Below, piece by piece: positions 40,111 through 47,753 of a stretch of 64,000 bases of DNA (positions within the stretch are counted from its first letter, which is position 1; every line of letters starts with the position of its first letter). This DNA comes from Clostridia bacterium (GTDB lineage: Bacteria > Bacillota > Clostridia > Oscillospirales > CAG-272), in NCBI GenBank assembly GCA_017472695.1, contig JAFUOQ010000015.1, positions 64,388 through 128,387 of the forward strand, read 5' to 3'. A program made the translations under genes and the position numbers. The notes below the pieces were generated by a model. That model saw only the letters and a list, made by a program, of their open reading frames with translations, was not told the origin of the DNA and searched no databases.

Positions 40111-42338
40111 TGAAAAAAATATCTGCTTTTGTAAAAATGAAAATTAATCGTGTTCTTAATTGCGATATAAAAAACTATATAGCAATCTTTTTAATAGTAG
40201 TATCTTATGATTTGGCAGTTTTGTTTTATCAGCTCTCATATGAGAGGTTGGTTCAGAACTGCATTGACCTCTTCCGGGCTTGTCGATATTTTATAGAAAA
40301 GTTCTTTCTTTTAAATGATAGCTTTTCTGTTGATTTGCTTCCTTCTGATTTGCTCGATATTGATAGGCTAATATATATTGATATTAGTGCTATTATGGAC
40401 AAGCTCCAAAAATTTATAGAAATACTTTTTACTGTTGAGAATGTCAAGAACTATATAGTTTTTTTAACAGTGGCTTTTCTTTTTTGTTGTTGTGGCTTGT
40501 CTTTAGGAGTTAGTATATATTTAATGTTAACCGAGTTGTTTAATAGTATGTATTTAACTCCTTCACCACTTAAAAACAAATATAAAGAAAGTTGGCAATT
40601 AGTTTTTTATAAAAAAAGAATAGAAAAGGTACTGATTTACATGTATAATTCGTGTAAATCTTTTGTCTTATTTCTCGGCGAAAATAAAGGTTATTTAAAG
40701 GCTTTAATTCTTATATGGTGTTTGAACTTCAATATTGTTTCCATCGTTGTTTTGATACTTGCAATTTATTTCTATTTAATATCTTGTATGAATTTTACAT
40801 CTGTGTTTTCATCGTTAAAAAAATATTTAATAGATTTTTTTGTAGCTTTTATAAGGGTTCCATTAATTGCTTATGCAATTGCTATATACATATTTTTAAC
40901 TTCAAAAATGAAGGCTCGGGCATATGATACCCTCGAGCATCATGAGCTTTGTAACCGAGGTTTTATAAATGAACAACCGCTTGGAACTCTGATATGCGCT
41001 TCAATGGGTGCAGGCAAAACTACAATGGCGGTTGATATGGGTCTTTCAACGTCTGTAATGTTCAAGGAAAAAGCGCTTGAAATACTTATAAAGCACGATA
41101 TGCGTTTCCCAGCATTTAATTGGTTACGTTTTGAGGATGATTTAAAACAATGCTATAAAAATCACATCCAACGTCAAGAGGATTTGCGAAAAGGTATAGA
41201 GTCTCTTATCCCGGTTACAAATACGATTTACAATTTAGCAAGTACAAAATATTGGGTGCTATCAAAGTATCAAGAGTTTATAAAAGAACCTTGCCCTGAA
41301 AAGCTGTGGGGTTATGATTTTGCTCGATACAGAATGACTTATGATGATGATTTAACTATATCAGACTTGTTCGATAGCCTTATAACCTATGCAAAAGCAT
41401 ATTTAATTTACATAACTCAGAGTTCGCTTATCTTTGGCAATTTACCTGTTCGCGAAGATTGGTTTTGCAGTGATGGATATTTGCCAACTTATATTACCAA
41501 TTTCTTCTATTGTTCACCTGCAGAGAGCTTGGCGAATTCAAGGTTTGCAAAGATTTTTGATTATGATATGTTCCGTCTTGGCAAAAAGATGGTTGAAAAT
41601 AACCAAAATTCAGGCGCTTTCGAGTTCGGTGTAGTAATTCTAACTGAAATTGGAAAAGAGCGCAAAAACAATCTTGAAAACCGCGAAAACAAGAAAAATG
41701 CTGATAAGGCTAACCAAAACAATGACTTGTTTGATTATTCAATAAAAATGATAAGACACAGGGCAACTGTTGATTTCTTTCCGTTTGTAAGAATTATATC
41801 AGATGAGCAACGTCCAGAGAGTCTTGGAGCAAACGTTCGCGATACATTCTCAGTTATTAAGATTTTACAAAAGTCTGAGCTTTACGTTCTTTATAACGGC
41901 TTGATATTTAACAAACTTGTGCATAAATATCTTTGGCCACGTTTTAAAGCCTTTTACAAGCAAATTAGAGATTTAAGGGGTGACAATACCCTGCTTGTTT
42001 ATCTCTTGAAATACGTGTTCTCGTTTGTTAACCAAAGATTTGAAAAGCTGGAAAACAGATTTGGTTATTATGTGCTCGATGTTGAAACTTCACAGGGGAA
42101 CCTTGAGGGTGAGAAAAAACTATCCAATTACTATTTATCTACTAAAAAAATCTATAGTGATAGATTTACTACTGATTGCTATTCTGATTTCTTTGAAAAA
42201 ATGGCTTTCAAGTCTGGAATAGGTGTTTTTGATTTTGTTTCTTATCAAGACACAAAACAAGAAGAATGTGAAATGAAGCTTCAAAATGCGTATTTTTATA
42301 TTGACATGTCTCTATATACACAATTTAAAAATATTTAA
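40110..42338 (+). CDS. Zot-like/pI-like assembly ATPase with N-terminal membrane domain
   Basis: A 742-residue protein. The first 270 residues hold about four or five membrane helices (NYIAIFLIVVSYDLAVLFY, IVFLTAVAFLFCCCGLSL-like, ALILIWCLNFNIVSIVVLIL, FFVAFIRVPLIAYAIAIYIFL). A Walker A motif ASMGAGKTTMA lies at about 297-307, and a Walker B-like strand FGVVILTEIGKER near 503-515. It fits the FtsK/HerA-type Zot family that drives extrusion of filamentous phages through the membrane. It is twice as long as typical Zot and has the membrane part first rather than last. ATG overlaps the preceding stop (TGATG). VirB4-type or DNA-transfer ATPases are the alternative, but no conjugation genes accompany it. 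Confidence 0.75.
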   Translation: MKKISAFVKMKINRVLNCDIKNYIAIFLIVVSYDLAVLFYQLSYERLVQNCIDLFRACRYFIEKFFLLNDSFSVDLLPSDLLDIDRLIYIDISAIMDKLQKFIEILFTVENVKNYIVFLTVAFLFCCCGLSLGVSIYLMLTELFNSMYLTPSPLKNKYKESWQLVFYKKRIEKVLIYMYNSCKSFVLFLGENKGYLKALILIWCLNFNIVSIVVLILAIYFYLISCMNFTSVFSSLKKYLIDFFVAFIRVPLIAYAIAIYIFLTSKMKARAYDTLEHHELCNRGFINEQPLGTLICASMGAGKTTMAVDMGLSTSVMFKEKALEILIKHDMRFPAFNWLRFEDDLKQCYKNHIQRQEDLRKGIESLIPVTNTIYNLASTKYWVLSKYQEFIKEPCPEKLWGYDFARYRMTYDDDLTISDLFDSLITYAKAYLIYITQSSLIFGNLPVREDWFCSDGYLPTYITNFFYCSPAESLANSRFAKIFDYDMFRLGKKMVENNQNSGAFEFGVVILTEIGKERKNNLENRENKKNADKANQNNDLFDYSIKMIRHRATVDFFPFVRIISDEQRPESLGANVRDTFSVIKILQKSELYVLYNGLIFNKLVHKYLWPRFKAFYKQIRDLRGDNTLLVYLLKYVFSFVNQRFEKLENRFGYYVLDVETSQGNLEGEKKLSNYYLSTKKIYSDRFTTDCYSDFFEKMAFKSGIGVFDFVSYQDTKQEECEMKLQNAYFYIDMSLYTQFKNI

Positions 42339-42392
42339 TTAATTTCTTTTACAGCCCGCGGTTCTCTTTTTTGCCTACTTTTTTCTCTTGTC

Positions 42393-43406
42393 GTGCGGCG
42401 ATTGAGTTTAAGAGAAAAAAAGTATGGTGTGGGATATGTGGGAAACTTTATAAAGTTTTCCATATTTCCACATGAAAACTATGATATAATGAGGTATGCA
42501 TTTATGTTATGCAATGTTTATAATGACGGTAGCCACTTTATTGCTACACCAAAATTAAGAGGTGCAAGCACTCGTTTTGCTAAAAAGAAGATTAAAACTA
42601 TATTAGACAAGGATTTTGACCGCTACTTTTTAGAGGCAATAGCGACTGAAAAAGGCTATAAAAAGCAGAAGTTATATATCAGGCAAAAGATACTTGGCGA
42701 ATATGGCAATCCGGGTGACGAGCTTATAAAATTTCTTGACAAATACATTGAAGATAAGTATAAGGTTAAGATGAAAAATATTGAGCAGCGTAAAAAGAGA
42801 TTCAGACGTAAGGCTTTTTTAAATGATTGGAATTATTTTGTTACGTTTACCTATGATGACAGTAAACAGACGGAAGAAGGTTTTAGAAAGTCCCTGCGTA
42901 AAACTCTATCCAACTTTGCATCACGCAGAGGTTGGCGCTATATGGGTGTGTGGGAGTATGGCGAAAAGGAAAAAAGGCTACATTTTCACGCGCTTATGTT
43001 TATACCTGATGGCGAGATGGTTAGTAGTATTTATGAACGTAAAGACTGGTCAGAGCGCAAACATAAGATGATAATTACCCACGAAAACAAATTTTTCTTT
43101 GATACCTACGGAAAAAACGACTTTTCATCCATTACAAAAGAGGGCTTGAAAAGCGGTAAAACTCTTGATTACATATTAAAGTATATAACTAAGACTAACG
43201 AAAAAATCGTGTATAGCCGTGGTATTCCAAGTGAATTTTTAGATGATATAAAAGATGATGATGTTGCAGTTCAGATAGTTGATTTTGTTGTTAAGTATAT
43301 TTTGTTTGATAATGTTTATGATGATGAAAATGTGCGAGTTGAGAAAAGTGTGAGATTAGATTTTAAGAAGAAATGTTTTGAAATTGGTAATTTGAGTACA
43401 GACTAA
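42393..43406 (+). CDS. HUH-type rolling-circle replication initiator (Rep)
   Basis: Up to 337 residues. Motif 1 is YFVTFTYDDS, motif 2 is KRLHFHALMFIPDG with the metal-binding His-x-His at about 197-199, and motif 3 is DYILKYITKTNE with the nucleophile Tyr at about 260 in the YxxKY form. Such proteins nick the plus-strand origin and stay covalently attached during rolling-circle replication. The start is uncertain: GTG at 42393 has no good ribosome site, and a -10-like TATAAT at about 42484 with an upstream palindrome suggests a later start. A hairpin-rich intergenic region follows. Confidence 0.8.
   Translation: MRRLSLREKKYGVGYVGNFIKFSIFPHENYDIMRYAFMLCNVYNDGSHFIATPKLRGASTRFAKKKIKTILDKDFDRYFLEAIATEKGYKKQKLYIRQKILGEYGNPGDELIKFLDKYIEDKYKVKMKNIEQRKKRFRRKAFLNDWNYFVTFTYDDSKQTEEGFRKSLRKTLSNFASRRGWRYMGVWEYGEKEKRLHFHALMFIPDGEMVSSIYERKDWSERKHKMIITHENKFFFDTYGKNDFSSITKEGLKSGKTLDYILKYITKTNEKIVYSRGIPSEFLDDIKDDDVAVQIVDFVVKYILFDNVYDDENVRVEKSVRLDFKKKCFEIGNLSTD
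42443..42458. promoter_or_regulatory. 16-bp palindrome near the Rep start, operator candidate
   Basis: AAACTTTATAAAGTTT is a perfect palindrome. A TATAAT box lies about 25 bp downstream (within ATGATATAATGAGG). It may regulate a promoter for a shorter Rep, or be a Rep-binding site. Confidence 0.4.
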
Positions 43407-43689
43407 ATTTGTTAAAATTGCACACTTTTTAAGCCCGTAGAAATAGGGGTTTTTTCTGCTTTTAGCCCTTTTTCCTTAAATTAGCACAAATTTTGTTAAA
43501 AATGCCTAAAAACAAGCGGGTTAGCGTTTTTGGCATTTTCAAATTTGAATTTAATGCAGTCGCTTTTTGACGTAATGTATCGTGATTAGCTACCTTGACG
43601 TTGCCCGCGCGTACGCGCGGGCACTCGTCAAAAGTCAAGGTAGCGTTTAATGCTCCCATAGGTTAAAATGACAGAAAGAAGGTGTTTTT
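43407..43689 (+). other. Phage intergenic region rich in hairpins
   Basis: No reading frame is credible in these 283 bases. From left to right: CCC-GGGG hairpin with TTTTTT (43433-43455, likely Rep terminator), AATGCC-AAAAAC/GTTTTTGGCATT hairpin (about 43500-43542), and the nested GC-rich palindrome (43589-43644). This is the layout of the origin and packaging region of filamentous phages. Confidence 0.6.
43589..43644. repeat. Nested GC-rich palindrome, candidate origin/packaging signal
   Basis: Outer arms GCTACCTTGAC (43589-43599) and its perfect complement (43634-43644). Inside lies a perfect 20-bp palindrome (43603-43622) made of GCCCGCGCGT and its complement. The GC content is far above the surrounding phage DNA. 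It is placed directly between rep and the transposase gene. Confidence 0.7.
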
Positions 43690-44748
43690 ATGACAAGAGA
43701 AAGAAAATACAGAAGAATTACACGTGATGATAGAATGAAAATTGAGGCTCTTTACAATGCTAAAGTATCAGTACGTAAAATTGCAAAGATTTTAGGATTT
43801 CATTATACTGCGATTTACTATGAATTAAAAAAAGGCTTTTATATGCATAGAAATACCGATTGGACAGAAACAAAAAAGTATAGCTGTGATAAGGCACAAA
43901 TGTATACTGATTATGAAAGTACCTCAAAGGGTGCACAATTAAAGCTTGGTAATGATTATGAGTTTATTGCTTTTGTTGAAAAAATGATTAAGAAGAAATA
44001 TAGTCCAAATGCCATACTTGGCTACATAAAGCATCATAACTTGAATTTCAAAACAAAAATATGCAGAAACACGCTTTATTCGTATATTGACAAGGGTCTG
44101 TTTATGAATATCACAAATAAAGATTTATGGAGAAAAGGTAAAAAGAAAAAGAATGAGCAACATTATGTGCGTGCTAAAAGATTGAGTGTTGGTACTTCTA
44201 TTGATGAACGTCCTAAAGATATTGAATCACGTGAAAATTTCGGTCATTGGGAACTCGATACAGTACAAGGTAAACGTGAAAAAGGTGAAGTTTTGTTAGT
44301 CCTCACTGAAAGAAAAACACGATTTGAGATTGTTTCTAAGGTTAAAGATAAAACAGCACTTTCTGTTGTACATTTTCTTGATAATCTTGAACGTAAATAT
44401 AAGAAATTTTTTTCACAAATTTTTAAAACAATAACTGTAGATAATGGTAGTGAATTTTCATATTGTGATGAAATGGAACGCTCTAATTTGTATAAGAACA
44501 AGCAAAGAACAAAGTTTTATTATTGCCATCCGTATAGTTCATGGGAACGTGGCTCTAATGAAAATCAAAACTCGTTTATTAGGCGTTTTATACCAAAGGG
44601 TGTTAAAATGGAAATCTATACTCAAAAGCAAATTGATGAGATTGTGCGTTTTATGAATACATATCCACGTGAAATACTTGATTTTAGAAATTCAGAACAA
44701 CTTTTTATTACAGAGCTGCAAAAAATAGGCTATTTTGCTCAAAAATAG
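43690..44748 (+). CDS. IS30-family DDE transposase, probable phage integrase
   Basis: A 352-residue protein. The N-terminal helix-turn-helix is RITRDDRMKIEALYNAKVSVRKIAKILGFHYTAIYYELKKG (about 9-49). The catalytic triad is Asp190 in HWELDTVQG, Asp251 in TVDNGSEF and Glu291 in WERGSNENQNSFIRRFIPKG, all intact. AAGAAGGTG precedes the ATG. No IS30-like terminal inverted repeats are visible immediately around the gene, and the candidate right attachment repeat lies only 55 bp after its stop. It therefore looks like a phage gene rather than an inserted IS. It would integrate the circular phage genome. Confidence 0.85.
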   Translation: MTRERKYRRITRDDRMKIEALYNAKVSVRKIAKILGFHYTAIYYELKKGFYMHRNTDWTETKKYSCDKAQMYTDYESTSKGAQLKLGNDYEFIAFVEKMIKKKYSPNAILGYIKHHNLNFKTKICRNTLYSYIDKGLFMNITNKDLWRKGKKKKNEQHYVRAKRLSVGTSIDERPKDIESRENFGHWELDTVQGKREKGEVLLVLTERKTRFEIVSKVKDKTALSVVHFLDNLERKYKKFFSQIFKTITVDNGSEFSYCDEMERSNLYKNKQRTKFYYCHPYSSWERGSNENQNSFIRRFIPKGVKMEIYTQKQIDEIVRFMNTYPREILDFRNSEQLFITELQKIGYFAQK

Positions 44749-44802
44749 GCTAAAATTTAAAATTTTTTAAAAAAAATGTTGAAATGGGGGTTGACATTTA
44801 CG

Positions 44803-44817
44803 ATTTTTCTTTAAAAT
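44803..44817 (+). repeat. Candidate right attachment repeat (attR)
   Basis: ATTTTTCTTTAAAAT, identical to 28818-28832, with weaker AT-rich similarity continuing past it. It lies between the transposase stop and the host promoter at 44861. Confidence 0.6.
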
Positions 44818-44860
44818 ATTTGTTTTATTCTCTATTTTTATACTTATTATTTTGTTTCCG

Positions 44861-44890
44861 TTGATTTATTCAGTCTCCTTATGCTATAAT
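44861..44890 (+). promoter_or_regulatory. Promoter of the HEPN-like/acetyltransferase operon
   Basis: TTGATT 44861-44866, 18-base spacer, TATAAT 44885-44890. It marks the host side just right of the mobile element. Confidence 0.65.
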
Positions 44891-44918
44891 ATAAACAACT
44901 AAACCTATGAGGTGTTTT

Positions 44919-44996
44919 ATGAGAAGACTATTTTGTGAGCACTATGTATGTGTTTTAGGCGCTACACAAGTGTGGAACGGAGCAGAAAATGCTTGA
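44919..44996 (+). CDS. 25-residue leader-like peptide
   Basis: ATG at 44919 with GAGGTG upstream; the sequence starts MRRLFCEHYVCVLG and stops at 44996, overlapping the next ATG by 8 bases. It is the first frame after the promoter. It could be a translational leader for the HEPN-like gene or a chance frame. Confidence 0.3.
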   Translation: MRRLFCEHYVCVLGATQVWNGAENA

Positions 44997-45372
44997 AATT
45001 AATATAAGATTCCAAGAGGAATATTTGCGCCTAGACTCACTTTGCCGAGAATTTTTCTCAAGCAAGCGCGGTGTTAGCCTATATATTGAGCATATGGAAA
45101 GCACCCCCGAAAAAGAAAGCCATCAAATTGTGGGCTGGGAGCGCGACTATAAATTGCTAAAGCATATGCGACACATAAGAAACAAGCTTGCCCACGAGCT
45201 TGACGCACTTGACTCTCACCTGTGCAAGGAATCCGATATTGCTTGGATAAGTAATTTTTACGACAGAATAATGGACGAAACCGACCCACTAACACAGCTT
45301 TCTGATTTGAGAAACCAACCATTTTTCAAAAAGCTTTGGAGAAAAATTAAAAGACTATTTGGAGGCAAATAA
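44989..45372 (+). CDS. HEPN-like small protein (RNxxAH motif)
   Basis: A 127-residue all-helical protein. KHMRHIRNKLAHELDAL (about 64-80) contains R-N-K-L-A-H, the R-x4-H signature of HEPN domains, many of which are RNases. Preceding helices are FQEEYLRLDSLCREFFSSKRG, and the end is basic (FFKKLWRKIKRLFGGK). Its stop overlaps the ATG of the acetyltransferase gene. A small group of such proteins in Firmicutes sits beside housekeeping genes with no known role, so an RNase function should not be assumed. Confidence 0.6.
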   Translation: MLEINIRFQEEYLRLDSLCREFFSSKRGVSLYIEHMESTPEKESHQIVGWERDYKLLKHMRHIRNKLAHELDALDSHLCKESDIAWISNFYDRIMDETDPLTQLSDLRNQPFFKKLWRKIKRLFGGK

Positions 45373-45983
45373 TGAGTATGAATGAAAAGCTGCACTCTGG
45401 TGAAATTTACTATCCCAGTGATGAAAGCATTATGAAGGAACAGCTTGCGTGTCTTGACAAGCAATATGATTTCAACCTAACGCGCCCAACAGAGCTTGAT
45501 AAGCGCGAAAAAATGCTAAAGGAAATGTTTGCCGAGATTGGCGAGGGCTGTTATATTGAGCCCCCTCTCCACTCTAACTGGGGCGGACACCACGTACATT
45601 TTGGCAAATTTGTTTATGCAAATTTCAATCTCACCTTGGTTGACGACACACATATTTACGTTGGCGACTATACATTAATTGGTCCAAACGTTGTTTTAGC
45701 AACTGCAGGCCACCCTATTTTTCCAGAGCTACGCGAAAAGGGTTATCAATACAATATGCCTATTCACATTGGCAAAAACTGTTGGCTTGGCGCTGGGGTT
45801 ATTGTTCTGCCTGGAGTTACAATAGGCGACAACTCCGTAATTGGCGCTGGCAGTGTTGTGACAAAGGACATCCCATCTGGCGTTGTTGCCGTTGGCAACC
45901 CTTGTAAGGTCTTGCGCGAAATAAACGACCACGACCGCGAATACTATTTTAAAGACAAAAAGATTGACTTTTCAAATATATAA
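45372..45983 (+). CDS. Sugar O-acetyltransferase (maltose/galactoside acetyltransferase type)
   Basis: A 203-residue protein with the N-terminal mac domain (MNEKLHSGEIYYPSDESIMKEQLACLDK) and a left-handed beta-helix of hexapeptide repeats with the catalytic His in ATAGHPIF (about 115-122), then HIGKNCWLGAGVIVLPGVTIGDNSVIGAGSVV. It transfers acetyl from acetyl-CoA to the 6-hydroxyl of sugars such as maltose or glucose. Coupled to the HEPN-like gene by a one-base overlap. Terminator at 45983. Confidence 0.9.
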   Translation: MSMNEKLHSGEIYYPSDESIMKEQLACLDKQYDFNLTRPTELDKREKMLKEMFAEIGEGCYIEPPLHSNWGGHHVHFGKFVYANFNLTLVDDTHIYVGDYTLIGPNVVLATAGHPIFPELREKGYQYNMPIHIGKNCWLGAGVIVLPGVTIGDNSVIGAGSVVTKDIPSGVVAVGNPCKVLREINDHDREYYFKDKKIDFSNI

Positions 45984-46009
45984 AAAAAGACGGGAACCCC
46001 GTCTTTTTT
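45983..46009. terminator. Bidirectional terminator
   Basis: AAAAAAGACGGG, loop AAC, CCCGTCTTTTTT, between convergent genes ending at 45983 and 46008. Confidence 0.8.
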
Positions 46010-46943
46010 ACTTACTTTCTCGCTTTGTGCTTTTTTTCTTTACAACTATTATTGCACTAACAATCGCGCCAATAGCCACTAGTGCGCCGAAGGTTGAGCC
46101 GATTATTATCCAAACAATTTCTGTTTGGCTCAATTTATACTTATATTCGCAAATGTCACATTTGCCGTCGTTGTCGTTGTCCTCATGGTCGGCATCATTG
46201 AACGCCTCTAAACAGCCCTCATTTAGGCACTTATTATAGTGAAACTCCTCTGCTATTGTCCATTTTTCGTCTTGCGCGTGGTCACCTAGCTTTCCATACG
46301 GAGTACCACAGACCTCACAAAGTGCAAGGCTTTGACATGTTGGTGTTCCGCCAGAATGTGCAAGACATTCACCATATGATTCGCCACAGCGTTCGCAAAC
46401 GGCTTGCTCGCTACAGGTAGCATTTCCACCTGTGTGACCCAAAATATCACCATATTCGACTCCACACACCGCACAATTTGCCAAGGTTAAGCATCCTGCC
46501 TCACCACCTGTATGTGGCAGTAGCTCTCCCTCGGTGGCGTCGCAATCGTAACAGGTTTTTGGGTATGTACAGCTTGCCTCACTAAAATTATGGGGTAACG
46601 CATCTAAATATACTGCCTTGCAATAGTAGCAGCTACCCTTTTTTGAGCAGGTAGGCTCTCCACCGCTATGTGGTTGTGATGTTACATAAGCGCCACAGCA
46701 GAAATATCTTATATCGTGAGTATTTGAGTCACTATAAGCATATACAAATTCATAATTTGTATGAGCTTCAGGATTTAATTCTCCATATTCCTCGCCACAT
46801 ATCTCACATTCCGCTCTTTTAGTACAGGTTGCCTCTCCACCTGTATGCGCACACTCACCCGTTGCAAAGGCAACTAGAGAAAAGGCACAAATGGAAATTA
46901 TGCCAGCTAAAACAGCTATTAAAGCCTTATTAATCGCTTTCAT
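46008..46943 (-). CDS. Cysteine-rich repeat surface protein with C-terminal anchor
   Basis: A 311-residue protein with signal peptide (LIAVLAGIISICAFSLVAFA, about 8-27) followed by seven or so repeats of the type HxGGxATCxxxAxCxxCGxxYG, each about 20-27 residues with paired cysteines. After a DHEDNDNDGKCDIC calcium-site-like segment comes a membrane helix (IVWIIIGSTFGALVAIGAIVSAIIVV) and tail KKKSTKRESK. These repeats are common in Clostridial surface proteins and may be metal- or disulfide-stabilised spacers. Role unknown; it stands alone with its own ribosome site (GGAG). Confidence 0.7.
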   Translation of the reverse strand: MKAINKALIAVLAGIISICAFSLVAFATGECAHTGGEATCTKRAECEICGEEYGELNPEAHTNYEFVYAYSDSNTHDIRYFCCGAYVTSQPHSGGEPTCSKKGSCYYCKAVYLDALPHNFSEASCTYPKTCYDCDATEGELLPHTGGEAGCLTLANCAVCGVEYGDILGHTGGNATCSEQAVCERCGESYGECLAHSGGTPTCQSLALCEVCGTPYGKLGDHAQDEKWTIAEEFHYNKCLNEGCLEAFNDADHEDNDNDGKCDICEYKYKLSQTEIVWIIIGSTFGALVAIGAIVSAIIVVKKKSTKRESK

Positions 46944-47003
46944 TTATTTCTCCAAATTTAAACGTTTTTTTAATTATATCACATTTAGCATTATAATGCA
47001 AGA

Positions 47004-47030
47004 AAAAAGCCTACGCTTGGTAGGCTTTTT
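47004..47030 (-). terminator. Terminator after plsY
   Basis: AAAAAGCCTA, 7-base loop, TAGGCTTTTT, just beyond the plsY stop. Confidence 0.75.
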
Positions 47031-47034
47031 ATCA

Positions 47035-47742
47035 TTATTCCTTGTTCTCCTTTGGTGCTTCTACTCTGCCCTTTTTGCCGAAAAGATAGAATTTCTTTTC
47101 AGTGCCTGTAAGTAGCCTTGCCACATTTTCGTGGTGTCGCCATACCATTAAAAGCACCGATGCAGAATATAGACACACAGTCCAAATCTCAACTGCTGTC
47201 CAGCCACCCTCAAAAATCTCACAAATCAATAAAATTATTGGGCACAAAAGCATTGAAGAAATAGCTGATAGCGACATATATTTAACAGTAAACAATAGAA
47301 CCAAGAATACTCCAAGCACTATAAGTCCTATTCTCCAATCGATAAACCAAACAAGTGAAAGAGAAACCAAGAAGCCCTTGCCGCCCTTGAATTTATAGTA
47401 AAGCGGATAGGAGTGTCCTATTACTGCAAAAAGTCCGGTAAATGCTGCACAAAATCTAAATGCTTCACTGCTAAAATGCACGCTTGGGTCCCAGCCTGAA
47501 AAGAATCCAAACAAGGTCGAGAACGAGCCGATAACAACTCCCGCCTTTAAAAGATCGAAAAGCAATACCCACCACGCCCATTTATGACCGAAGTTTCTTT
47601 TAAAGTTTGTAAAGCCTGCATTTCCACTTCCACAGGTTCTTATATCCTTTTTGTAAACTAACTTGGAAATAATTATAGCAGGGTTAGCGCCACATACAAG
47701 ATATGCGCACACTGCCGCCATTATAAGTAGGAAAATATCCAA
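47035..47742 (-). CDS. plsY: Acyl-phosphate:glycerol-3-phosphate acyltransferase
   Basis: A 235-residue integral membrane protein. GSGNAGFTNFKRNFG (about 37-51) is the first PlsY motif, and GHSYPLYYKFKGGKGF (about 109-124) the second, with further helices between. It transfers acyl from acyl-phosphate to glycerol-3-phosphate, the first step of phospholipid synthesis. It lies 12 bp after fakA, whose product makes the acyl-phosphate substrate from exogenous fatty acid, so the block is functionally coherent. Confidence 0.92.
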   Translation of the reverse strand: MDIFLLIMAAVCAYLVCGANPAIIISKLVYKKDIRTCGSGNAGFTNFKRNFGHKWAWWVLLFDLLKAGVVIGSFSTLFGFFSGWDPSVHFSSEAFRFCAAFTGLFAVIGHSYPLYYKFKGGKGFLVSLSLVWFIDWRIGLIVLGVFLVLLFTVKYMSLSAISSMLLCPIILLICEIFEGGWTAVEIWTVCLYSASVLLMVWRHHENVARLLTGTEKKFYLFGKKGRVEAPKENKE

Positions 47743-47753
47743 AATTACACCTC

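Larger units (their letters stand above)
28818..44817 (+). mobile_element. Integrated filamentous (inovirus/plectrovirus-like) phage, about 16 kb
   Basis: Bounded by a 15-bp perfect direct repeat, inserted upstream of tRNA-Ser. Diagnostic genes are a Zot-like P-loop ATPase with membrane segments (40110), an HUH rolling-circle Rep (42393), an IS30-type transposase (43690), several signal-peptide/one-TM proteins (30447-35599) and tiny one-helix peptides (35596, 35777, 40015). There is no capsid, terminase, portal, tail, relaxase or T4SS gene, which argues against tailed phages and conjugative elements. A secretin is also absent, consistent with a monoderm host. Spiroplasma plectroviruses are known to encode IS30-type transposases, which supports the combination. 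Sixteen kb is large for this group. All expected modules are intact apart from one gene with a lost ATG. Confidence 0.8.

Noticed and set aside
43690..44748. Independent IS30 insertion sequence
   Set aside because: No terminal inverted repeats or short target duplication were found around the gene; kept as a phage gene, although a decayed IS cannot be fully excluded.
28818..44817. Integrative conjugative or mobilisable element
   Set aside because: No relaxase, coupling protein or T4SS set is visible; the HUH protein has the one-Tyr Rep layout, and the ATPase stands alone beside exported phage-like proteins.
28818..44817. Microvirus (gokushovirus-like) prophage
   Set aside because: The Rep resembles microvirus VP4 in its HUH motifs, but no major capsid or pilot protein gene is present.
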